Assembly (NCBI GenBank): GCA_946807835.1
Contig: OX327696.1
Location: forward strand, 8,134,501-8,198,500
Origin: Ailanthus altissimus
Taxonomy: Eukaryota > Streptophyta > Magnoliopsida > Sapindales > Simaroubaceae
Reading direction: 5' to 3'
Length of the DNA stretch: 64,000 nt
How positions within the stretch are numbered: the first letter of the stretch is position 1; every line of letters begins with the position of its first letter. Below are positions 23,498-34,922 of this stretch, piece by piece. The position numbers and the translations under genes were made by a program. A model generated the notes under the pieces. It was not told where the DNA came from and did not search any database. It worked only from the letters and a program-made list of their open reading frames with translations.

Positions 23498-26292
23498 TCC
23501 AGCCCACGATGTTGGTTGATCCTGAAATCTTTGGCTTATCTTGCCAAATATGAAATTTATAACTTTTTTGTGTAATAATACAGTTCCAAGTTGCTTTAGC
23601 AATCCCAAGCAACTCAGAACTAAACTACATCCTCATTAGAACAAATTGTAGTAGCGGATAGAAAACAGATGAAGAGTATAGAAAATAATCCTTCAAACCC
23701 GGCATAAACAAGTAAATGATTAAATTTGCAACTGGCTTTGCACTCCCAAATCCCAATTTGTGACTATGATGCCCAAGATGAACTCGTCTAAGTAAAGGGA
23801 CAGTAGTACAAAGTAAACAGCAACAACCATGAAAATTTATCACTTAATCTGCACAGCATCTGAATAAGAGAAACATCAACACAATCAGCCTAATCATTCT
23901 GCCTAGTCTAAGAATAATACCGTGCACAAGAAGTCCTATGTAGTAGTCAAATGACTAATCACAAGAAGGGAAGTCACAACCAAATTGATGATAGAAAATG
24001 AAGAGGCATCAGCCAAAGTGATGATAGAAAATTGAAGAGGCATCAATTCAACTGTGATGGACTGTTCCTGTTTGTTCAGAATACTAATGAAAGATGAAGT
24101 TTTCTATCTTTTAATTACCATTCTATTCAACATAATAAATTTCTTTATTTTTCTTCTTTAAAGCCTGATGGATTTCAAATTTTAGGAAAATGTTACACCA
24201 ATCATGTTTTTCATTGCTTCTACAGATCTCATGTCCTAGCCAGCGATGCTTCACAAAGTTCTGTTCAAGTACCATAACACTCCCTTTAATCGCTGGTACT
24301 TTGATGAATTACTTATATAAGATGTTAGACTCTATTTGCAGCCCATACATAGGCCTTCTGTTTTTTTTTCCTTTTTTGGGGACATTCTAGATTTCTAATG
24401 ATTGAAATTACAGGATAAAAAAATCCAACAATATAAATATTGGAAAGAGTGATTTGGGGATACAAGCATGACAAAACCCAATGATTTTCATTTAACTATC
24501 AAATAAGCAATTCTTGCAAACAGATCATGAGAGAAAGTTACAAAACTAGAAGCCTAGACATCTACCATGAAATGGCTCTTTGGAGTCTAGTTACACACAA
24601 GATAGAAATTGTAGGAGAAGATAAAAAGGGAAGAGAGGGAAATGGACTTACAAAAGAGAAGGTTGCAGCCAAGATTTGCACAACTCCCTTGCCATCCACA
24701 TATGTAGCATGTAGCAAAAGGATTTTCAGAAACTTTTCAGTTCGTGCTTCCCTCACTCACAGCTTCAGCCTTGTAGGTTGTAGGTGGGTAAGAAAGACGG
24801 GAATCAAATACAAACAAACTCTCAATGCATTATGCAGACCTTCATTAACAAGTGAGAAACACCACTCTTTGAAGTTTGGAAACTGAACCTATCATTAATG
24901 AGAAAATAATTGAAGTTGCAGTGCACTGTACTGCCAAAGTAGACCGTATAAACAGAACAACTAAGGAAGAAGTGTGGTAGAAAAATTTTCCAAAATTAAA
25001 TTATAGATCTATTTACCCAGACAAGCATCATTGGCTACTCAATGACTTTTTCCGGGTTCTGTTCTACTCATGGAAGGTATATACCGTCAGATGTATCATG
25101 CAACACAACAAATTACTAGCATGTCTACAAATTCATGTGAATTTCACCATTCAATGCACATAATTCTACCAATATAATGATGTTACAACATGCTTTATGG
25201 TTTCATGGGTTTGATGATAAGAATCAACAGTGATTCTCACGGATGACATAAGTGTGTCAGGAATACTCAAAATCAAAATTTGCTAACTTAAGCATGATTT
25301 GTCAAATATCTTTATGTATCCCCAACATTAATTTTGATTCATTTCCTTTTGAGTTATTTCTATGTTTAAAATTTTTCTTCTTCTGCAAATTGAGCCTTGT
25401 TAAAGGCTAATGAAATAAGACTCAAGTTTATATATTCTCTTCATATTGTAAAATTCATCATTTGGTACATAAGACAATGTTGCAAATACATACAGATTCA
25501 AATTTGTGTATATTTGTCATAAGCTAACACAAAAGTCATTCAGTACATCATGATTGCTATAAGTACAGTGACAACTGAATTGCTAGACAGTTTGTAGTAT
25601 TGTAAATTTTGGTCTGTTCTTAGACAGCTTTTTTTTTTTGCTAGACACTTGGGTTGAGTTGGACAACATTGTTGTTGTATACTCTCAGATGTTTTGTTCC
25701 AGGCTGACCTGGTTGGGAACAGCTTGTTCTCTTTTTATAATCTCCTATATAATCAATACAGGTTCTTTTATTGATAAAAAAGAACATCATTAACCAATGC
25801 TTATAAAGAGATCAATGCAACAGAGTAATCAGTCTAATTGAAAGTAAATCCAAATTGTTAACTAAATTTAACATCAAACACAACATGATAATGACAAGAA
25901 GGAAACAGTGAGCTACCTTATGATCATTGAATACACATTATATTGAAAACCTCCTGAGATATCCATCCCTAGGAGTTGCATCAGCAATAATCTGGTTATT
26001 TGCACTAAAGAACTTTTTTGAGATATTCATCTTTGCTGCCACTTCTTTGAGGTCCTTGATGGGTTGATACACTTCTTTTGACATAAAACATGTAACTAGA
26101 CATGAGAGCTCTTTGGGCAACTCTTCAAGATCCATGACACAATGCAGCCAGCTTACTGTATTGCATTTTGTTGTTGCCCATTCATGCATGTTCCACATTA
26201 CAAAGTTTTACAGTTAGCAGTTGAAAAGATGAATCAGAACTGTGTGTACAAACTATCCTGAAAGTGAAGATTTTGATTCGTTTCACATCTTC
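23498..26292. other. Intergenic region downstream of the PPR gene, no gene recognised
   Basis: Possible 3' UTR of the PPR gene at the right edge. A 33-bp unit with GATGATAGAAAAT(T)GAAGAGGCATCA is doubled at 23980-24048. The minus-strand frame 25938-26198 (86 codons) has no recognised motif. No RNA gene was seen. Confidence 0.45.
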
Positions 26293-28020
26293 TTACTTCC
26301 CTCTTAGGTTTATTCTAATTCTCTTTTGATTCTGCGCAAAACGTCTTGCTATAACAGGATTGTAAAACTTCCTCATGTGCTCTGAGAGTTTGTGAATGGC
26401 TCGGAGATTACCAATCACTGAAAGCTGCATCAGAAAAGAGTCAAACTTCCTATATGGCAATTTCAATCCCTTGTCTACAACCTCTTCCAACAGAAAGCAA
26501 GCTTCTTCAACTTTATTGTAACCAAAAAGTCCATCAATCATCACACAGTAAGTATCAACGTCTTGTGTACAGCCTCTCTTATCCATCTTGTGCCAAGTCT
26601 CAAATGCTCCATCAGGTTCACCCAGTTCGAAAAACATAGTAATTAGCATATTATAAGTCTGCACACTTGGCAAACAACCCACTTCAACCATTTTTCCATA
26701 AAGCCTAAGCGCTTCATCACTCTTTTTGTTATCACATAGGACGTTGAGAAAACAGTTATAAGTAACTATATCAGGAGGGTAACCTTTGTTGCCCATCTCT
26801 TCCAAGAACTTATAAGCTTCCTCAACCTTTCCAGCCAGACACATCCCTTCAATTAATTCCTTGTATGTTGAAACATCAGGAAGGCAACCACTGTTTATCA
26901 TATGTCCCAAAAGTTTAAAGCATTCCTCCATTCTATCACTCTGTACAAGGGCCACAATCATGATCGCATAAGTTTTTGCAGTTGGTGAAGAAATGGTAGA
27001 ACCTTTTGTTCTCATGAACTCAAAAAGTTCAGCTGCTTCGGTTACCATCCCTGCTTTGCAAAAGGTATCAATGGCAGTGTTATATGTAAAATTATCAGGA
27101 GTAAAACCCATTTGGATCATTTCTTCAAGTGTCTGCATTCCCCTTTTTGGATTTCTAACTCTACACCACCCAAAAAACAAAATATTATAGGTATCAGCAT
27201 TGGGTTTAACCTTGTTCTTGACCCTCTTACACATGGCCTCAGCATAATCGACCAAACTGCACTTGCATAAAGCATCTAAGAGCAAGTTAAGGGCATTGAT
27301 CTCCGGCTGTGTCTTCACCCTTATCCTCTTCTTCTTAGCAAATTTCTGAATGCGGGTCATGTACTTTTCAGTATACTGTTTCAAAGTCGCCAACAACACC
27401 TCAACAGGAACTGCATTCTTGTTGTTCCGTTTCATGTAATCCAACATATTACAAACTAATCGAAACTGCCTCGCCTTATACTTTGTACTTGACAACATAT
27501 CAATCATTTGGTTATAAACCTGACTCTCGTGAACATAATTTTCCTGTTGACTCGCCCACATAAAGAACCTAAACGCTATTTTCTCCTCGAGATGAAGCCT
27601 TTGAAGGACCTCCACAACTGAATCAGTCGTCAACGCAAGACCAAGATTACCAAGTTCCCTCTCCATATTATCATATGCATTAGAATTATCCATAATCGTT
27701 TCGTATAACTTAGCAACATCACTCACCACTCTCCTGTTCCTAACATCACTTTCTTTATACTCACAACCAATTGAATCCAACTCTGAACAAAACACGCGAG
27801 GACTAAAGGGATGAGACAATTTCAGCAAATTTAAAGATGACATTTTTATTGCCACTGATGGTAACTGAAAATAATGATAAGGTGAGGACTGATTGAGAGA
27901 GGCCAATGTGTTGGTAACATTTGTATAGCTTGATAATGAAAAGGAAATGCTGCTTCTTGTAGAAAATAAATATGAGCAAAACCTCCTCATTTGGTGATGA
28001 TATATTACATAAATTTGCAT
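26293..28020 (-). CDS. P-class pentatricopeptide repeat (PPR) protein, mitochondrial type
   Basis: An intact 575-codon single exon, as usual for PPR genes. PPR proteins bind organelle RNA in a sequence-specific way and act in its processing, stability or translation. The N-terminus (MRRFCSYLFSTRSSISFSLS from Met11) is rich in Ser and Arg with few acids, a likely mitochondrial presequence; Met1, Met11 and Met60 are all possible starts. About eight P-type repeats of roughly 35 residues cover residues 240-520, for example PDNFTYNTAIDTFCKAG, PDVSTYKELIEGMCLAGKVE and PDIVTYNCFLNVLCD. There are no E, E+ or DYW domains, so it is not an editing-type PPR. The C-terminus is basic (QKRIRINLRGK). It resembles Arabidopsis At1g73400-like proteins from memory. 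A 5'-UTR intron with donor near 28172 is possible. RNA target unknown. Confidence 0.92.
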   Translation of the reverse strand: MQIYVIYHHQMRRFCSYLFSTRSSISFSLSSYTNVTNTLASLNQSSPYHYFQLPSVAIKMSSLNLLKLSHPFSPRVFCSELDSIGCEYKESDVRNRRVVSDVAKLYETIMDNSNAYDNMERELGNLGLALTTDSVVEVLQRLHLEEKIAFRFFMWASQQENYVHESQVYNQMIDMLSSTKYKARQFRLVCNMLDYMKRNNKNAVPVEVLLATLKQYTEKYMTRIQKFAKKKRIRVKTQPEINALNLLLDALCKCSLVDYAEAMCKRVKNKVKPNADTYNILFFGWCRVRNPKRGMQTLEEMIQMGFTPDNFTYNTAIDTFCKAGMVTEAAELFEFMRTKGSTISSPTAKTYAIMIVALVQSDRMEECFKLLGHMINSGCLPDVSTYKELIEGMCLAGKVEEAYKFLEEMGNKGYPPDIVTYNCFLNVLCDNKKSDEALRLYGKMVEVGCLPSVQTYNMLITMFFELGEPDGAFETWHKMDKRGCTQDVDTYCVMIDGLFGYNKVEEACFLLEEVVDKGLKLPYRKFDSFLMQLSVIGNLRAIHKLSEHMRKFYNPVIARRFAQNQKRIRINLRGK

Positions 28021-29859
28021 TAAATTTAAGGAAGGTTCATAGCTTAGATAATCATGAAGAAAATCGAGTCATAAATGGGAGCCCGAAACCAAAAAATTGA
28101 TTGATTGAACAGAAATTGATGAATAAATAAATTAGGGTTTGTAAGAACAAAAGGACAAAGAGTGAGTTACCAGCTGCAGCGGCAGCGAAAGGTAGCGAAA
28201 GAGACAGAGTGATGAATTTGCCGAAAATCTCAAAAATACTTGCCCTGTTAAGTTTCTTTAATTCTTTGTACGAGGGGTTTTTTTGATAATATGAAAAACT
28301 AAGGTAGTGATTTGTAATTGTGACTTAAATGGAGAGTCTTCGATAAATTAACACTGTTAGAGTGGAGAAAAATATATTAATTATTTAATTATAAAAATAT
28401 CTCTTAATTTTTTAAATATTGTATTTATTTTTTTATTATAATTAACTGAATTACTTTGAATATATTTTTCTTGATAAAATAGATTCATAAATTTTACCGG
28501 TTAAAAATAATAATTCTACTATAGAATTTATCTCATAAAAAAAACTTAATATAATAAATACTCTTAAAATAAAATTTAATTATACAAATATTCGTAAATT
28601 TTATGCAAAATCTAAAGATTTAAAAAGTTTTTATTAACGTTCAACCGCTAAAAAATATTTCATCAAAATTAACAATATAAGAAAATTAAAGTAATTTCAT
28701 AACTCTCGTTTGTTCAACCTCTCTCTTCTCCCTCACAAGCAAAATTACAAACCCACCAAATAGAAAGCAATAGTCTCTCTCTTCTGGAGTTAATATGGTC
28801 CCTCATTCAGGTTTTGCATGCTTCTAATCTGCAAATTAAGTTACCATAGTCCATCAATGATTGGATAAGGAGTGTTTCTAGGGAATTTCAGCTAGTTCGT
28901 CAATCCTTAAGATTGCTTTCGTTTGTGCTTTAATTCAAGGAATTTGAAGGCATATTAAATGCATATAAAATAAAAATACCAGCAAGAAGTTCAAGTCGGA
29001 GAATTTACGAGGAAAAGGAAAGAAGCTTGATTTCTGTTATCGATTTCAAAAGGCAGAGCATTTATCTTTCTCTGCTGCTCAAAATAAGGGAAACTTCTTT
29101 TACAGATGAAGATTGTACAGTTCTTCTAATATAGTAAGCTAAAGAAAAGGAAGCAAAAAAGTTAAAAGAGTGAGTAGCTAGCTCCTGGTAAATCAATCTA
29201 TCAGCCACAGCCATCTCAGCGGATTCGTGCCCACCACCTCCGCCAATCAATCCACGCCAAGATCATATGAAACGGCCATTACCAAGACCACGCCAAGATC
29301 GACTGGCTCGTTATTTTGAACTTTTTTTAATTTGGGTTATTTTATTTCAGGGTTTGTGTTTGATAACTGGAACTGTGATGTGGTTGAATTCGAATCTCAG
29401 AGAAGAAAACTAAAACGGGTTTGGAAATGGCAAAAAATTCAAAACTTTGGTGGTGGTTGAAATTCTGTGAATATTGCACCGGTCAAGGAGCATCGTATGT
29501 GAGCCTCTTTGCTTCGTCTCCACTTTCAGATTGCTTTGTTAATGCATCTTCTCTCTCTTCATTGTCATGACACTTCAACTTGTAAAAGTTGCGAAGTTTT
29601 TGAATTTTTTATTTTTGATTCTTTACCATTAATTATTAATGCAAAGTTGAAGAGGAAGATGGATTTTTGTTTGTGAATGGATTAGTGTTAAATTTGCTTG
29701 TATTGAAAAAAATTCAATGAAGATGACACAGAACCCTCAGAGGAAGTGACGACTCTGGATGAGATTCAGCTATAGGCATCCAAGCCGTCTGAGTATCTTT
29801 AAAGGATGAGATTCTGGACTTTTCTTTAACTAATACTTCCTCAGGTTTTAACCACTTCC
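28021..29859. other. PPR promoter and AT-rich intergenic DNA
   Basis: 28150-28250 probably holds the PPR 5' UTR. The rest is AT-rich with CT-rich patches (28710-28790) and no gene that can be supported. GAAGATGACACAGAACCCTC occurs at 29719-29738 and again at 29880-29899, a direct repeat that continues into the next feature. Confidence 0.45.
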
Positions 29860-32031
29860 GTGATGCAGGCGACGACTCTGAAGATGACACAGAACCCTCA
29901 GAGCCAATTCCTTTTGTTTCCCCATATATTCCTGAGTTTTCAGAATCAACTGCTACTACTATCCCCATTCCTTTCAGTGGCCCTTCTATTGTTGGTTTTT
30001 TCGCCACCAGTATTTCCTTTTCCAAACCAACCTCTGTCAGTCTTGCTGCTGCCGACCTTTCCTCTATTCCAAGCCCTTCTTTTGGTCTTGTTGAAGTCTA
30101 AAAAACACATGTCACAAGAGTCGGGTCCACAATCTACTACGGAAGCTGTTGTTCCCCCTGTTGGTGTCTTTTATGAGGAGGAAGGTTGGTCTCTATTTTT
30201 GGAAATAGTTATCTTTCTTTTTGTTAACTTTATATATGTTTTAACACTTTATTTTGTATTCCCACAGGTCTTCAGGCTTTTTATAGAGGATTTTCTAGAT
30301 ATCCTTCTTGGCTTCATGCGACAGGGGGCAAAGAAAGCAAAGACTTAAAAAACAAAGAAAAGAAGGTCTAAAAGCCCACCTGGAAGCGTCAAAGCTTTTA
30401 CTTCCAAGAACTACTGGACTGAACCTTCCTCTAAGGTCTAATCTTGAGGTTGTGTCGGAGGCTACTAGGGAACGAGGTCCTGAAATTATATCAGAGCCTG
30501 CTATGTCCTAATTTGGAGTTGGAGGAGACTCCACAAGCAACAGAGGAGTTTTGCGTACTAAGCTAGAACCTCTGTTTACTGCTTCTAATCTTACAACCGA
30601 GGCTTTCTTCTGCCTAGTAAGTGTTTTGTGCTTTTTTTTTATACTTATGTTTCACTTTCTTTCTGTGGTTCCTTAACTCTTCATGGTCTCATTTTTTTTA
30701 ATTCATTTGTAGAGTATCCCATTAATGTTGAAAATGACTTGGAGGGTCCTAATTTCCCCCCTTCCACTAAGAACGGGGGTGGGAAGAAGGAAATGTCCGA
30801 CGTCGTCTATTGGGATCGCTAGCAAAAGAGAGAGGGGTGCAGATCCCCGATATTTACTTTTGTGATCGCCACCTCGGGCCATGCGGAGAGAGGAGGATGA
30901 GTTTTCCCCATATCATAAAGAACTTTATTATCTTCAAAATGGATGGAGAGAGTTCTGCTACTATTATGGGGGGGAAATTGTTCACTCAAGAGGACAAAGA
31001 ACTGCTTCCTGTGATAAGCGGAGAGGACTAAGAATTAAAGAGCGCCTCTTTATAGATCATCGTAAGTTTTGTGATAGTTATGTAGTTATTTATTTTATAA
31101 TAATTGTTCCTAAAAAGGTTGTGTTGTGCAAGCTTTGCATGATGGGTTGTGCACAACCAACATATATAAAAAAAAGCTCTTTACTTCGAAACGACAAACA
31201 GAAGCTTTAAAGGGACAAATTAATGGGACGGCCAAGGATGCACTATTGAGGAAGGGACAAAATCTCACTCTGCAAAATGATCTTTGAAGGATGGAAGAGA
31301 AGAATAAACAGCTGAGGGCGGATACTGTTGATGTACTAATGATGGTCGAACTACGGCAGACCGTTGTTATGCTTAATAAAGAGATTGGGGAGCTCAAGAG
31401 AGCTAACGAGGATCTTTTGAAGGAAAGAAAGGATATGCAAACTTCTCTCACTACAAGTGAGAACATGATTTTCTTTCTTGGAGGGGATGTGAAGAACTTG
31501 AAATTTGGGAAGGACGTTTAAGGAGTAATATTAGTCAGCTTCAAAATCAGGTCTCCACGACCAATGTCAAATTACAGAGGAAGCATGATAAGTTTTGGGA
31601 GGTTAGTAACCGAATTGCTTTAGGTGCTGACTTTCTAAAGGCTGCAGAACTTGGGCATCTGAGCTGGAGGTGGTAGCGAGGCAACTAAAGTTGGCATTGG
31701 CATTGACATTGAAGGGTTCTCAATAGGCTATAGCTGCCGCCAAGTCCAAGGTTAAATCTTTCCAATGTTTAGTAGAAAAAGAGGCTTGATGCGGTGAAGG
31801 GCCTTTACAAATGACAAATTTTGGTTGTATCAACCCGGAGCTTTAGGCGTGGTTTTAGGTTTAGACGTGATCCTACCTTCTATAGAGAATTGCCAAAAAA
31901 AAATTGATATTGAATGTGGGTGGTACCATGGTTGGTCTGTGAGGCATTTTGAGAATGAGCCTCGACAGATCAATTATCAAGTTGACCCAGATGTTGTTGA
32001 CCTTCCACAGCAATCCTTAGAGGAAGAATAG
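29860..32031 (+). pseudogene. Decayed coiled-coil gene, possibly plant transposon gag-like
   Basis: A series of broken plus-strand frames with protein-like composition. An acidic and Ser/Pro-rich stretch (DDSEDDTEPSEPIPF, from about 29872) is followed by ELYYLQNGWREFCYYYGGE (about 30917), a clear coiled coil at 31291-31521 (ELRQTVVMLNKEIGELKRAN) and a C-terminal piece SLEEE ending 32031. The overall plan (disordered N-terminus, globular segment, long coiled coil, short C-terminal domain) resembles plant 'putative gypsy type transposon' or gag-like proteins, but I recognise no diagnostic motif. Stops and frame changes occur throughout. The nature of this locus is inference. Confidence 0.35.
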
Positions 32032-32610
32032 CCATCTCCTCGTCTTTCCCTGAATTTTTCATTCTTTGTAACAGAGAATAAATTTTGTAAATTATGTCAT
32101 ATTAATTGAAGAAGTATTCTTTCTTTTAGTCGTATATTCATTAAAAAGTTTTTGTAAATGTTGCTTCCAGTAAGTGATGTACATATTTTAGCAATGTACT
32201 TATTAATTTTCTAAGTTTTGCTTCCAAGTGTATGTGAGTTTTCAATAGATAGACAACATTTGGTCCCTTATATGAAATAGTAGATTTAATAATGTTTCAC
32301 TGATGTTGTTTTGATTTTCCGGATGAACTATTGATCTCAGAAGCAATGTCTTTAGCTTTTAGAAATATTGAGTGCTTACTAAGATGTTCTTGTTTGTGAG
32401 ATCATCGCATAGAAGGATGATTAATTGTGTCACATTTTTTAGAAGGCTCCTAGATAATGTTTCCAGATAAAAGTGGCCCAGGAGCACATGATCCTTTCGC
32501 TAGACCTTTCTGATACTATTTTCAAGTAAGGGCATACTACTTTTTCAATGAATTTTTGATACTGTGCTTCATGGTTATGAGTAAATGAGCCTTGCAAGGA
32601 ATATTATTTA

Positions 32611-33031
32611 AAGATGGTTGTGCTGTTCTTGAGGGTTGACGATGACACAGAGGCATTAGCTTTTGCTAAAAGAATGGCACACAAGATTCCAAGGTTAAGT
32701 TTACAGAGTTGCTCATTTCATTGCTGAAAGTGATGATCGGAAACAATAGTTGATGCCGACGTATTAATTGAGGGATGTTAAGCAGACTGAGCCCATAAGT
32801 TATGTTGTAAAAGATGCAATTGAAATAGTGGACATTATTCATTCAATGGTGAATGCTTGTAATCTTATCATTGTTGGAAGAAGGTTTAATTTGAAAAATT
32901 CACTCTCATCTTCTCTTAAAAGAATATTGGACTGAATTTTTTCTGAGCTAGATCTTCTTGGAGACCTACTTACTTCAAAATATTTGGGTGCAAAATGTTC
33001 TATCTTGATTATACAACAACTTAGATTTTAA
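32611..33031 (+). pseudogene. CHX-type cation/H+ antiporter, C-terminal fragment
   Basis: One frame reads KMVVLFLRVDDDTEALAFAK, then SYVVKDAIEIVDIIHSM, LIIVGRRFNLKNSLSS, LDLLGDLLTSKYLGAKCSIL and IIQQL. This matches the order of the C-terminal cytosolic tail of plant CHX antiporters (the DDREALA, VGRRH and GDLLAS...VLVVQQ blocks). Only about 140 codons remain; the 10-12 membrane spans are absent. Stops occur near 32748, 32762 and 32931. It ends 52 bp before the target duplication of the MULE-like element at 33093. Confidence 0.75.
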
Positions 33032-33092
33032 TCATTCAATATTTTCATCATCTATTCATCTTTTTTCTACCCCATTTTTTTAATTATATTAT

Positions 33093-34150
33093 GAGAAAAT
33101 GCATTCTGGGTCCCTAAAAAAAATTAAAATTTATTATTTTAATCTCTATTTTTGTTATAAAAAAATTCATTTTAATCTTTGCCATCGTGGTGTTAACAAT
33201 TAAAATACACTTTTTATGGGCAAAAAATTCTTTTATCATCATATTTTTTTATAAAATAATTATTAGAAAATAACTAATGTTTCTTTATTTTTTTTCTCTC
33301 TTCTTTCTCGTCTCTTTCTTTCTTCTTTTTTTCTCTTCTCACTTACAGCCAGCCACCACGCCGCCCTCCGCCACCCCCCAAATTCTCTTCTTTCTCTATT
33401 TAATGAAATTTTATTCAAATTGATTATGTTTTTTAAAAAATAAATCCAATTTTTGGTTGAGTATTTTGAATAATATTTAATTTGTGTTAGTGCAAGAATT
33501 CTTTAGGTTGGATGTGGTAAAAGTTGAGTGTTGATTTGGATGTGGTGAATATTGATTTATGTATTTTTGTACATGATTTGAGTGTTGTTTTGGGTGTGGT
33601 TGATTGGGTATTAATTTAGGTATTTTTGTAAATCAGTAATATTAAATATTTTAAAATTTTATTTTAAATTATATTTTAAAAGTTATGTGTTAAATAAATA
33701 ATAAAAAATAAATAATTTAAAATTTGATTTGAGTGCGGTGAAAAAAAAATTAGGATTTGAAGTTTTTCATTCAGCAAAATAAAATAAAAGGTTAAAAATA
33801 TTTTTTTAAAAAAATAATTATTTATATTTTATATAATTTGATTCAATAATTACCAATAATTAAATTTTGGTATGGGCCCAATTTTCGGGGGAAGAAAATT
33901 AAAATCTGGGAGAAGGGACATGGGGGGATGGAATGAGAAAAACGAAAATTAAAATTTAATATTTTTTCTTACTTTTTAATGTAAAAACTTATCATCAAAT
34001 GCTACATTAAAGGTATTATTATAAAATATAAAAAAAACAAAAATTTAACAGAATCCTTATAACCACAGAGATTAAAATAATTTTTTTTATAAAAATAATA
34101 ACTAAAATAATAAACTCCAATTTTTTCAAAGACCTAAAAGGCATTTCCCC
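33093..34150. mobile_element. Non-autonomous MULE-like element, 1.06 kb
   Basis: Left end GAGAAAATGCATTCTGGGTC and right end (reverse complement) GGGGAAATGCCTTTTAGGTC. Matching continues for about 85 bp and includes an exact TTTATTATTTTA. Flanks TTATATTAT (33084-33092) and TTCTATTAT (34151-34159) are a 9-bp duplication with one mismatch. The interior is AT-rich without coding potential, with TTTGGATGTGGTGAATATTG-like motif copies at 33500-33640. Confidence 0.75.
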
Positions 34151-34159
34151 TTCTATTAT

Positions 34160-34922
34160 TGGCGTTTTTGGTTAGACAAGATTTTGCCTTCAATCTGCCT
34201 CCCGGATTAATTATATTTGTAAATTATATGTACAAAATTCATACGTTTGTTTTTTTTTTTCTTTGGTTTATAAACAAATGGGTAAATTTGTAATTAAATT
34301 CTTTATTTACAAAATTTGAAGCTGTGTTTCTAAAAATGAAATGAGTAATGCCGTAGCACATCATTTCAAATAGGCTTCTGAGAAATTGCTGTAGCTTTTA
34401 TTTTCCTTCAAGAATTTTTAAGAAAATTCCATAGCATCTCTTCTGTTTATCGGATATAGATCACTAGAAATTTAATCAAAATAAATATTTTTAAAATATT
34501 CACTCAAATCTTATCATAATCAGATACACGTTGTTGTTAAATTGAAGAGTCATGTCAAAAATTACCAAACACAGCATATTGTCATCTAAGCCAATCTGTC
34601 CAATTTTAATGAATTAATCCAATATATTATAACACCACAGAACTCACCGTATGTATGATTTGTGTTCTAAGATTTCCTTTTTGAGAAAAAAAAAAATAAC
34701 GGTTGTCATCTTACCTGTTGATAATAGAAAGAATTTTATGATCCAAATAATATGTTCAGGATATTACAACTTTTATTCACTTCACAAGCACGGAAGCAGC
34801 ATCACTGAAGTCCATTTATATGACACATAATCAAACACAGCCATTTGAATACTTAGCAAATAAGAACAAGCAATAGCCTTAATGTTTCAAACAAGCATAG
34901 GGCTCTTTCTGTCTTCAGAAGT
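34160..34922. other. AT-rich spacer and GAD 3' UTR
   Basis: No gene. 34740-34922 is probably the 3' UTR of the glutamate decarboxylase gene on the minus strand. Confidence 0.5.

Noticed and set aside
24527..24886. 119-codon plus-strand frame
   Set aside because: Composition and motif content are unremarkable and no neighbouring exon supports it.
25938..26198. 86-codon minus-strand frame just downstream of the PPR gene
   Set aside because: No recognised motif, no splice partners and ordinary length for AT-rich DNA. It may be part of the PPR 3' UTR.
29860..30348. 162-codon hydrophobic plus-strand frame suggesting a membrane protein
   Set aside because: It is the shifted frame of the Ser/Pro-rich acidic segment in the decayed gene; the apparent membrane spans come from T-rich codons.
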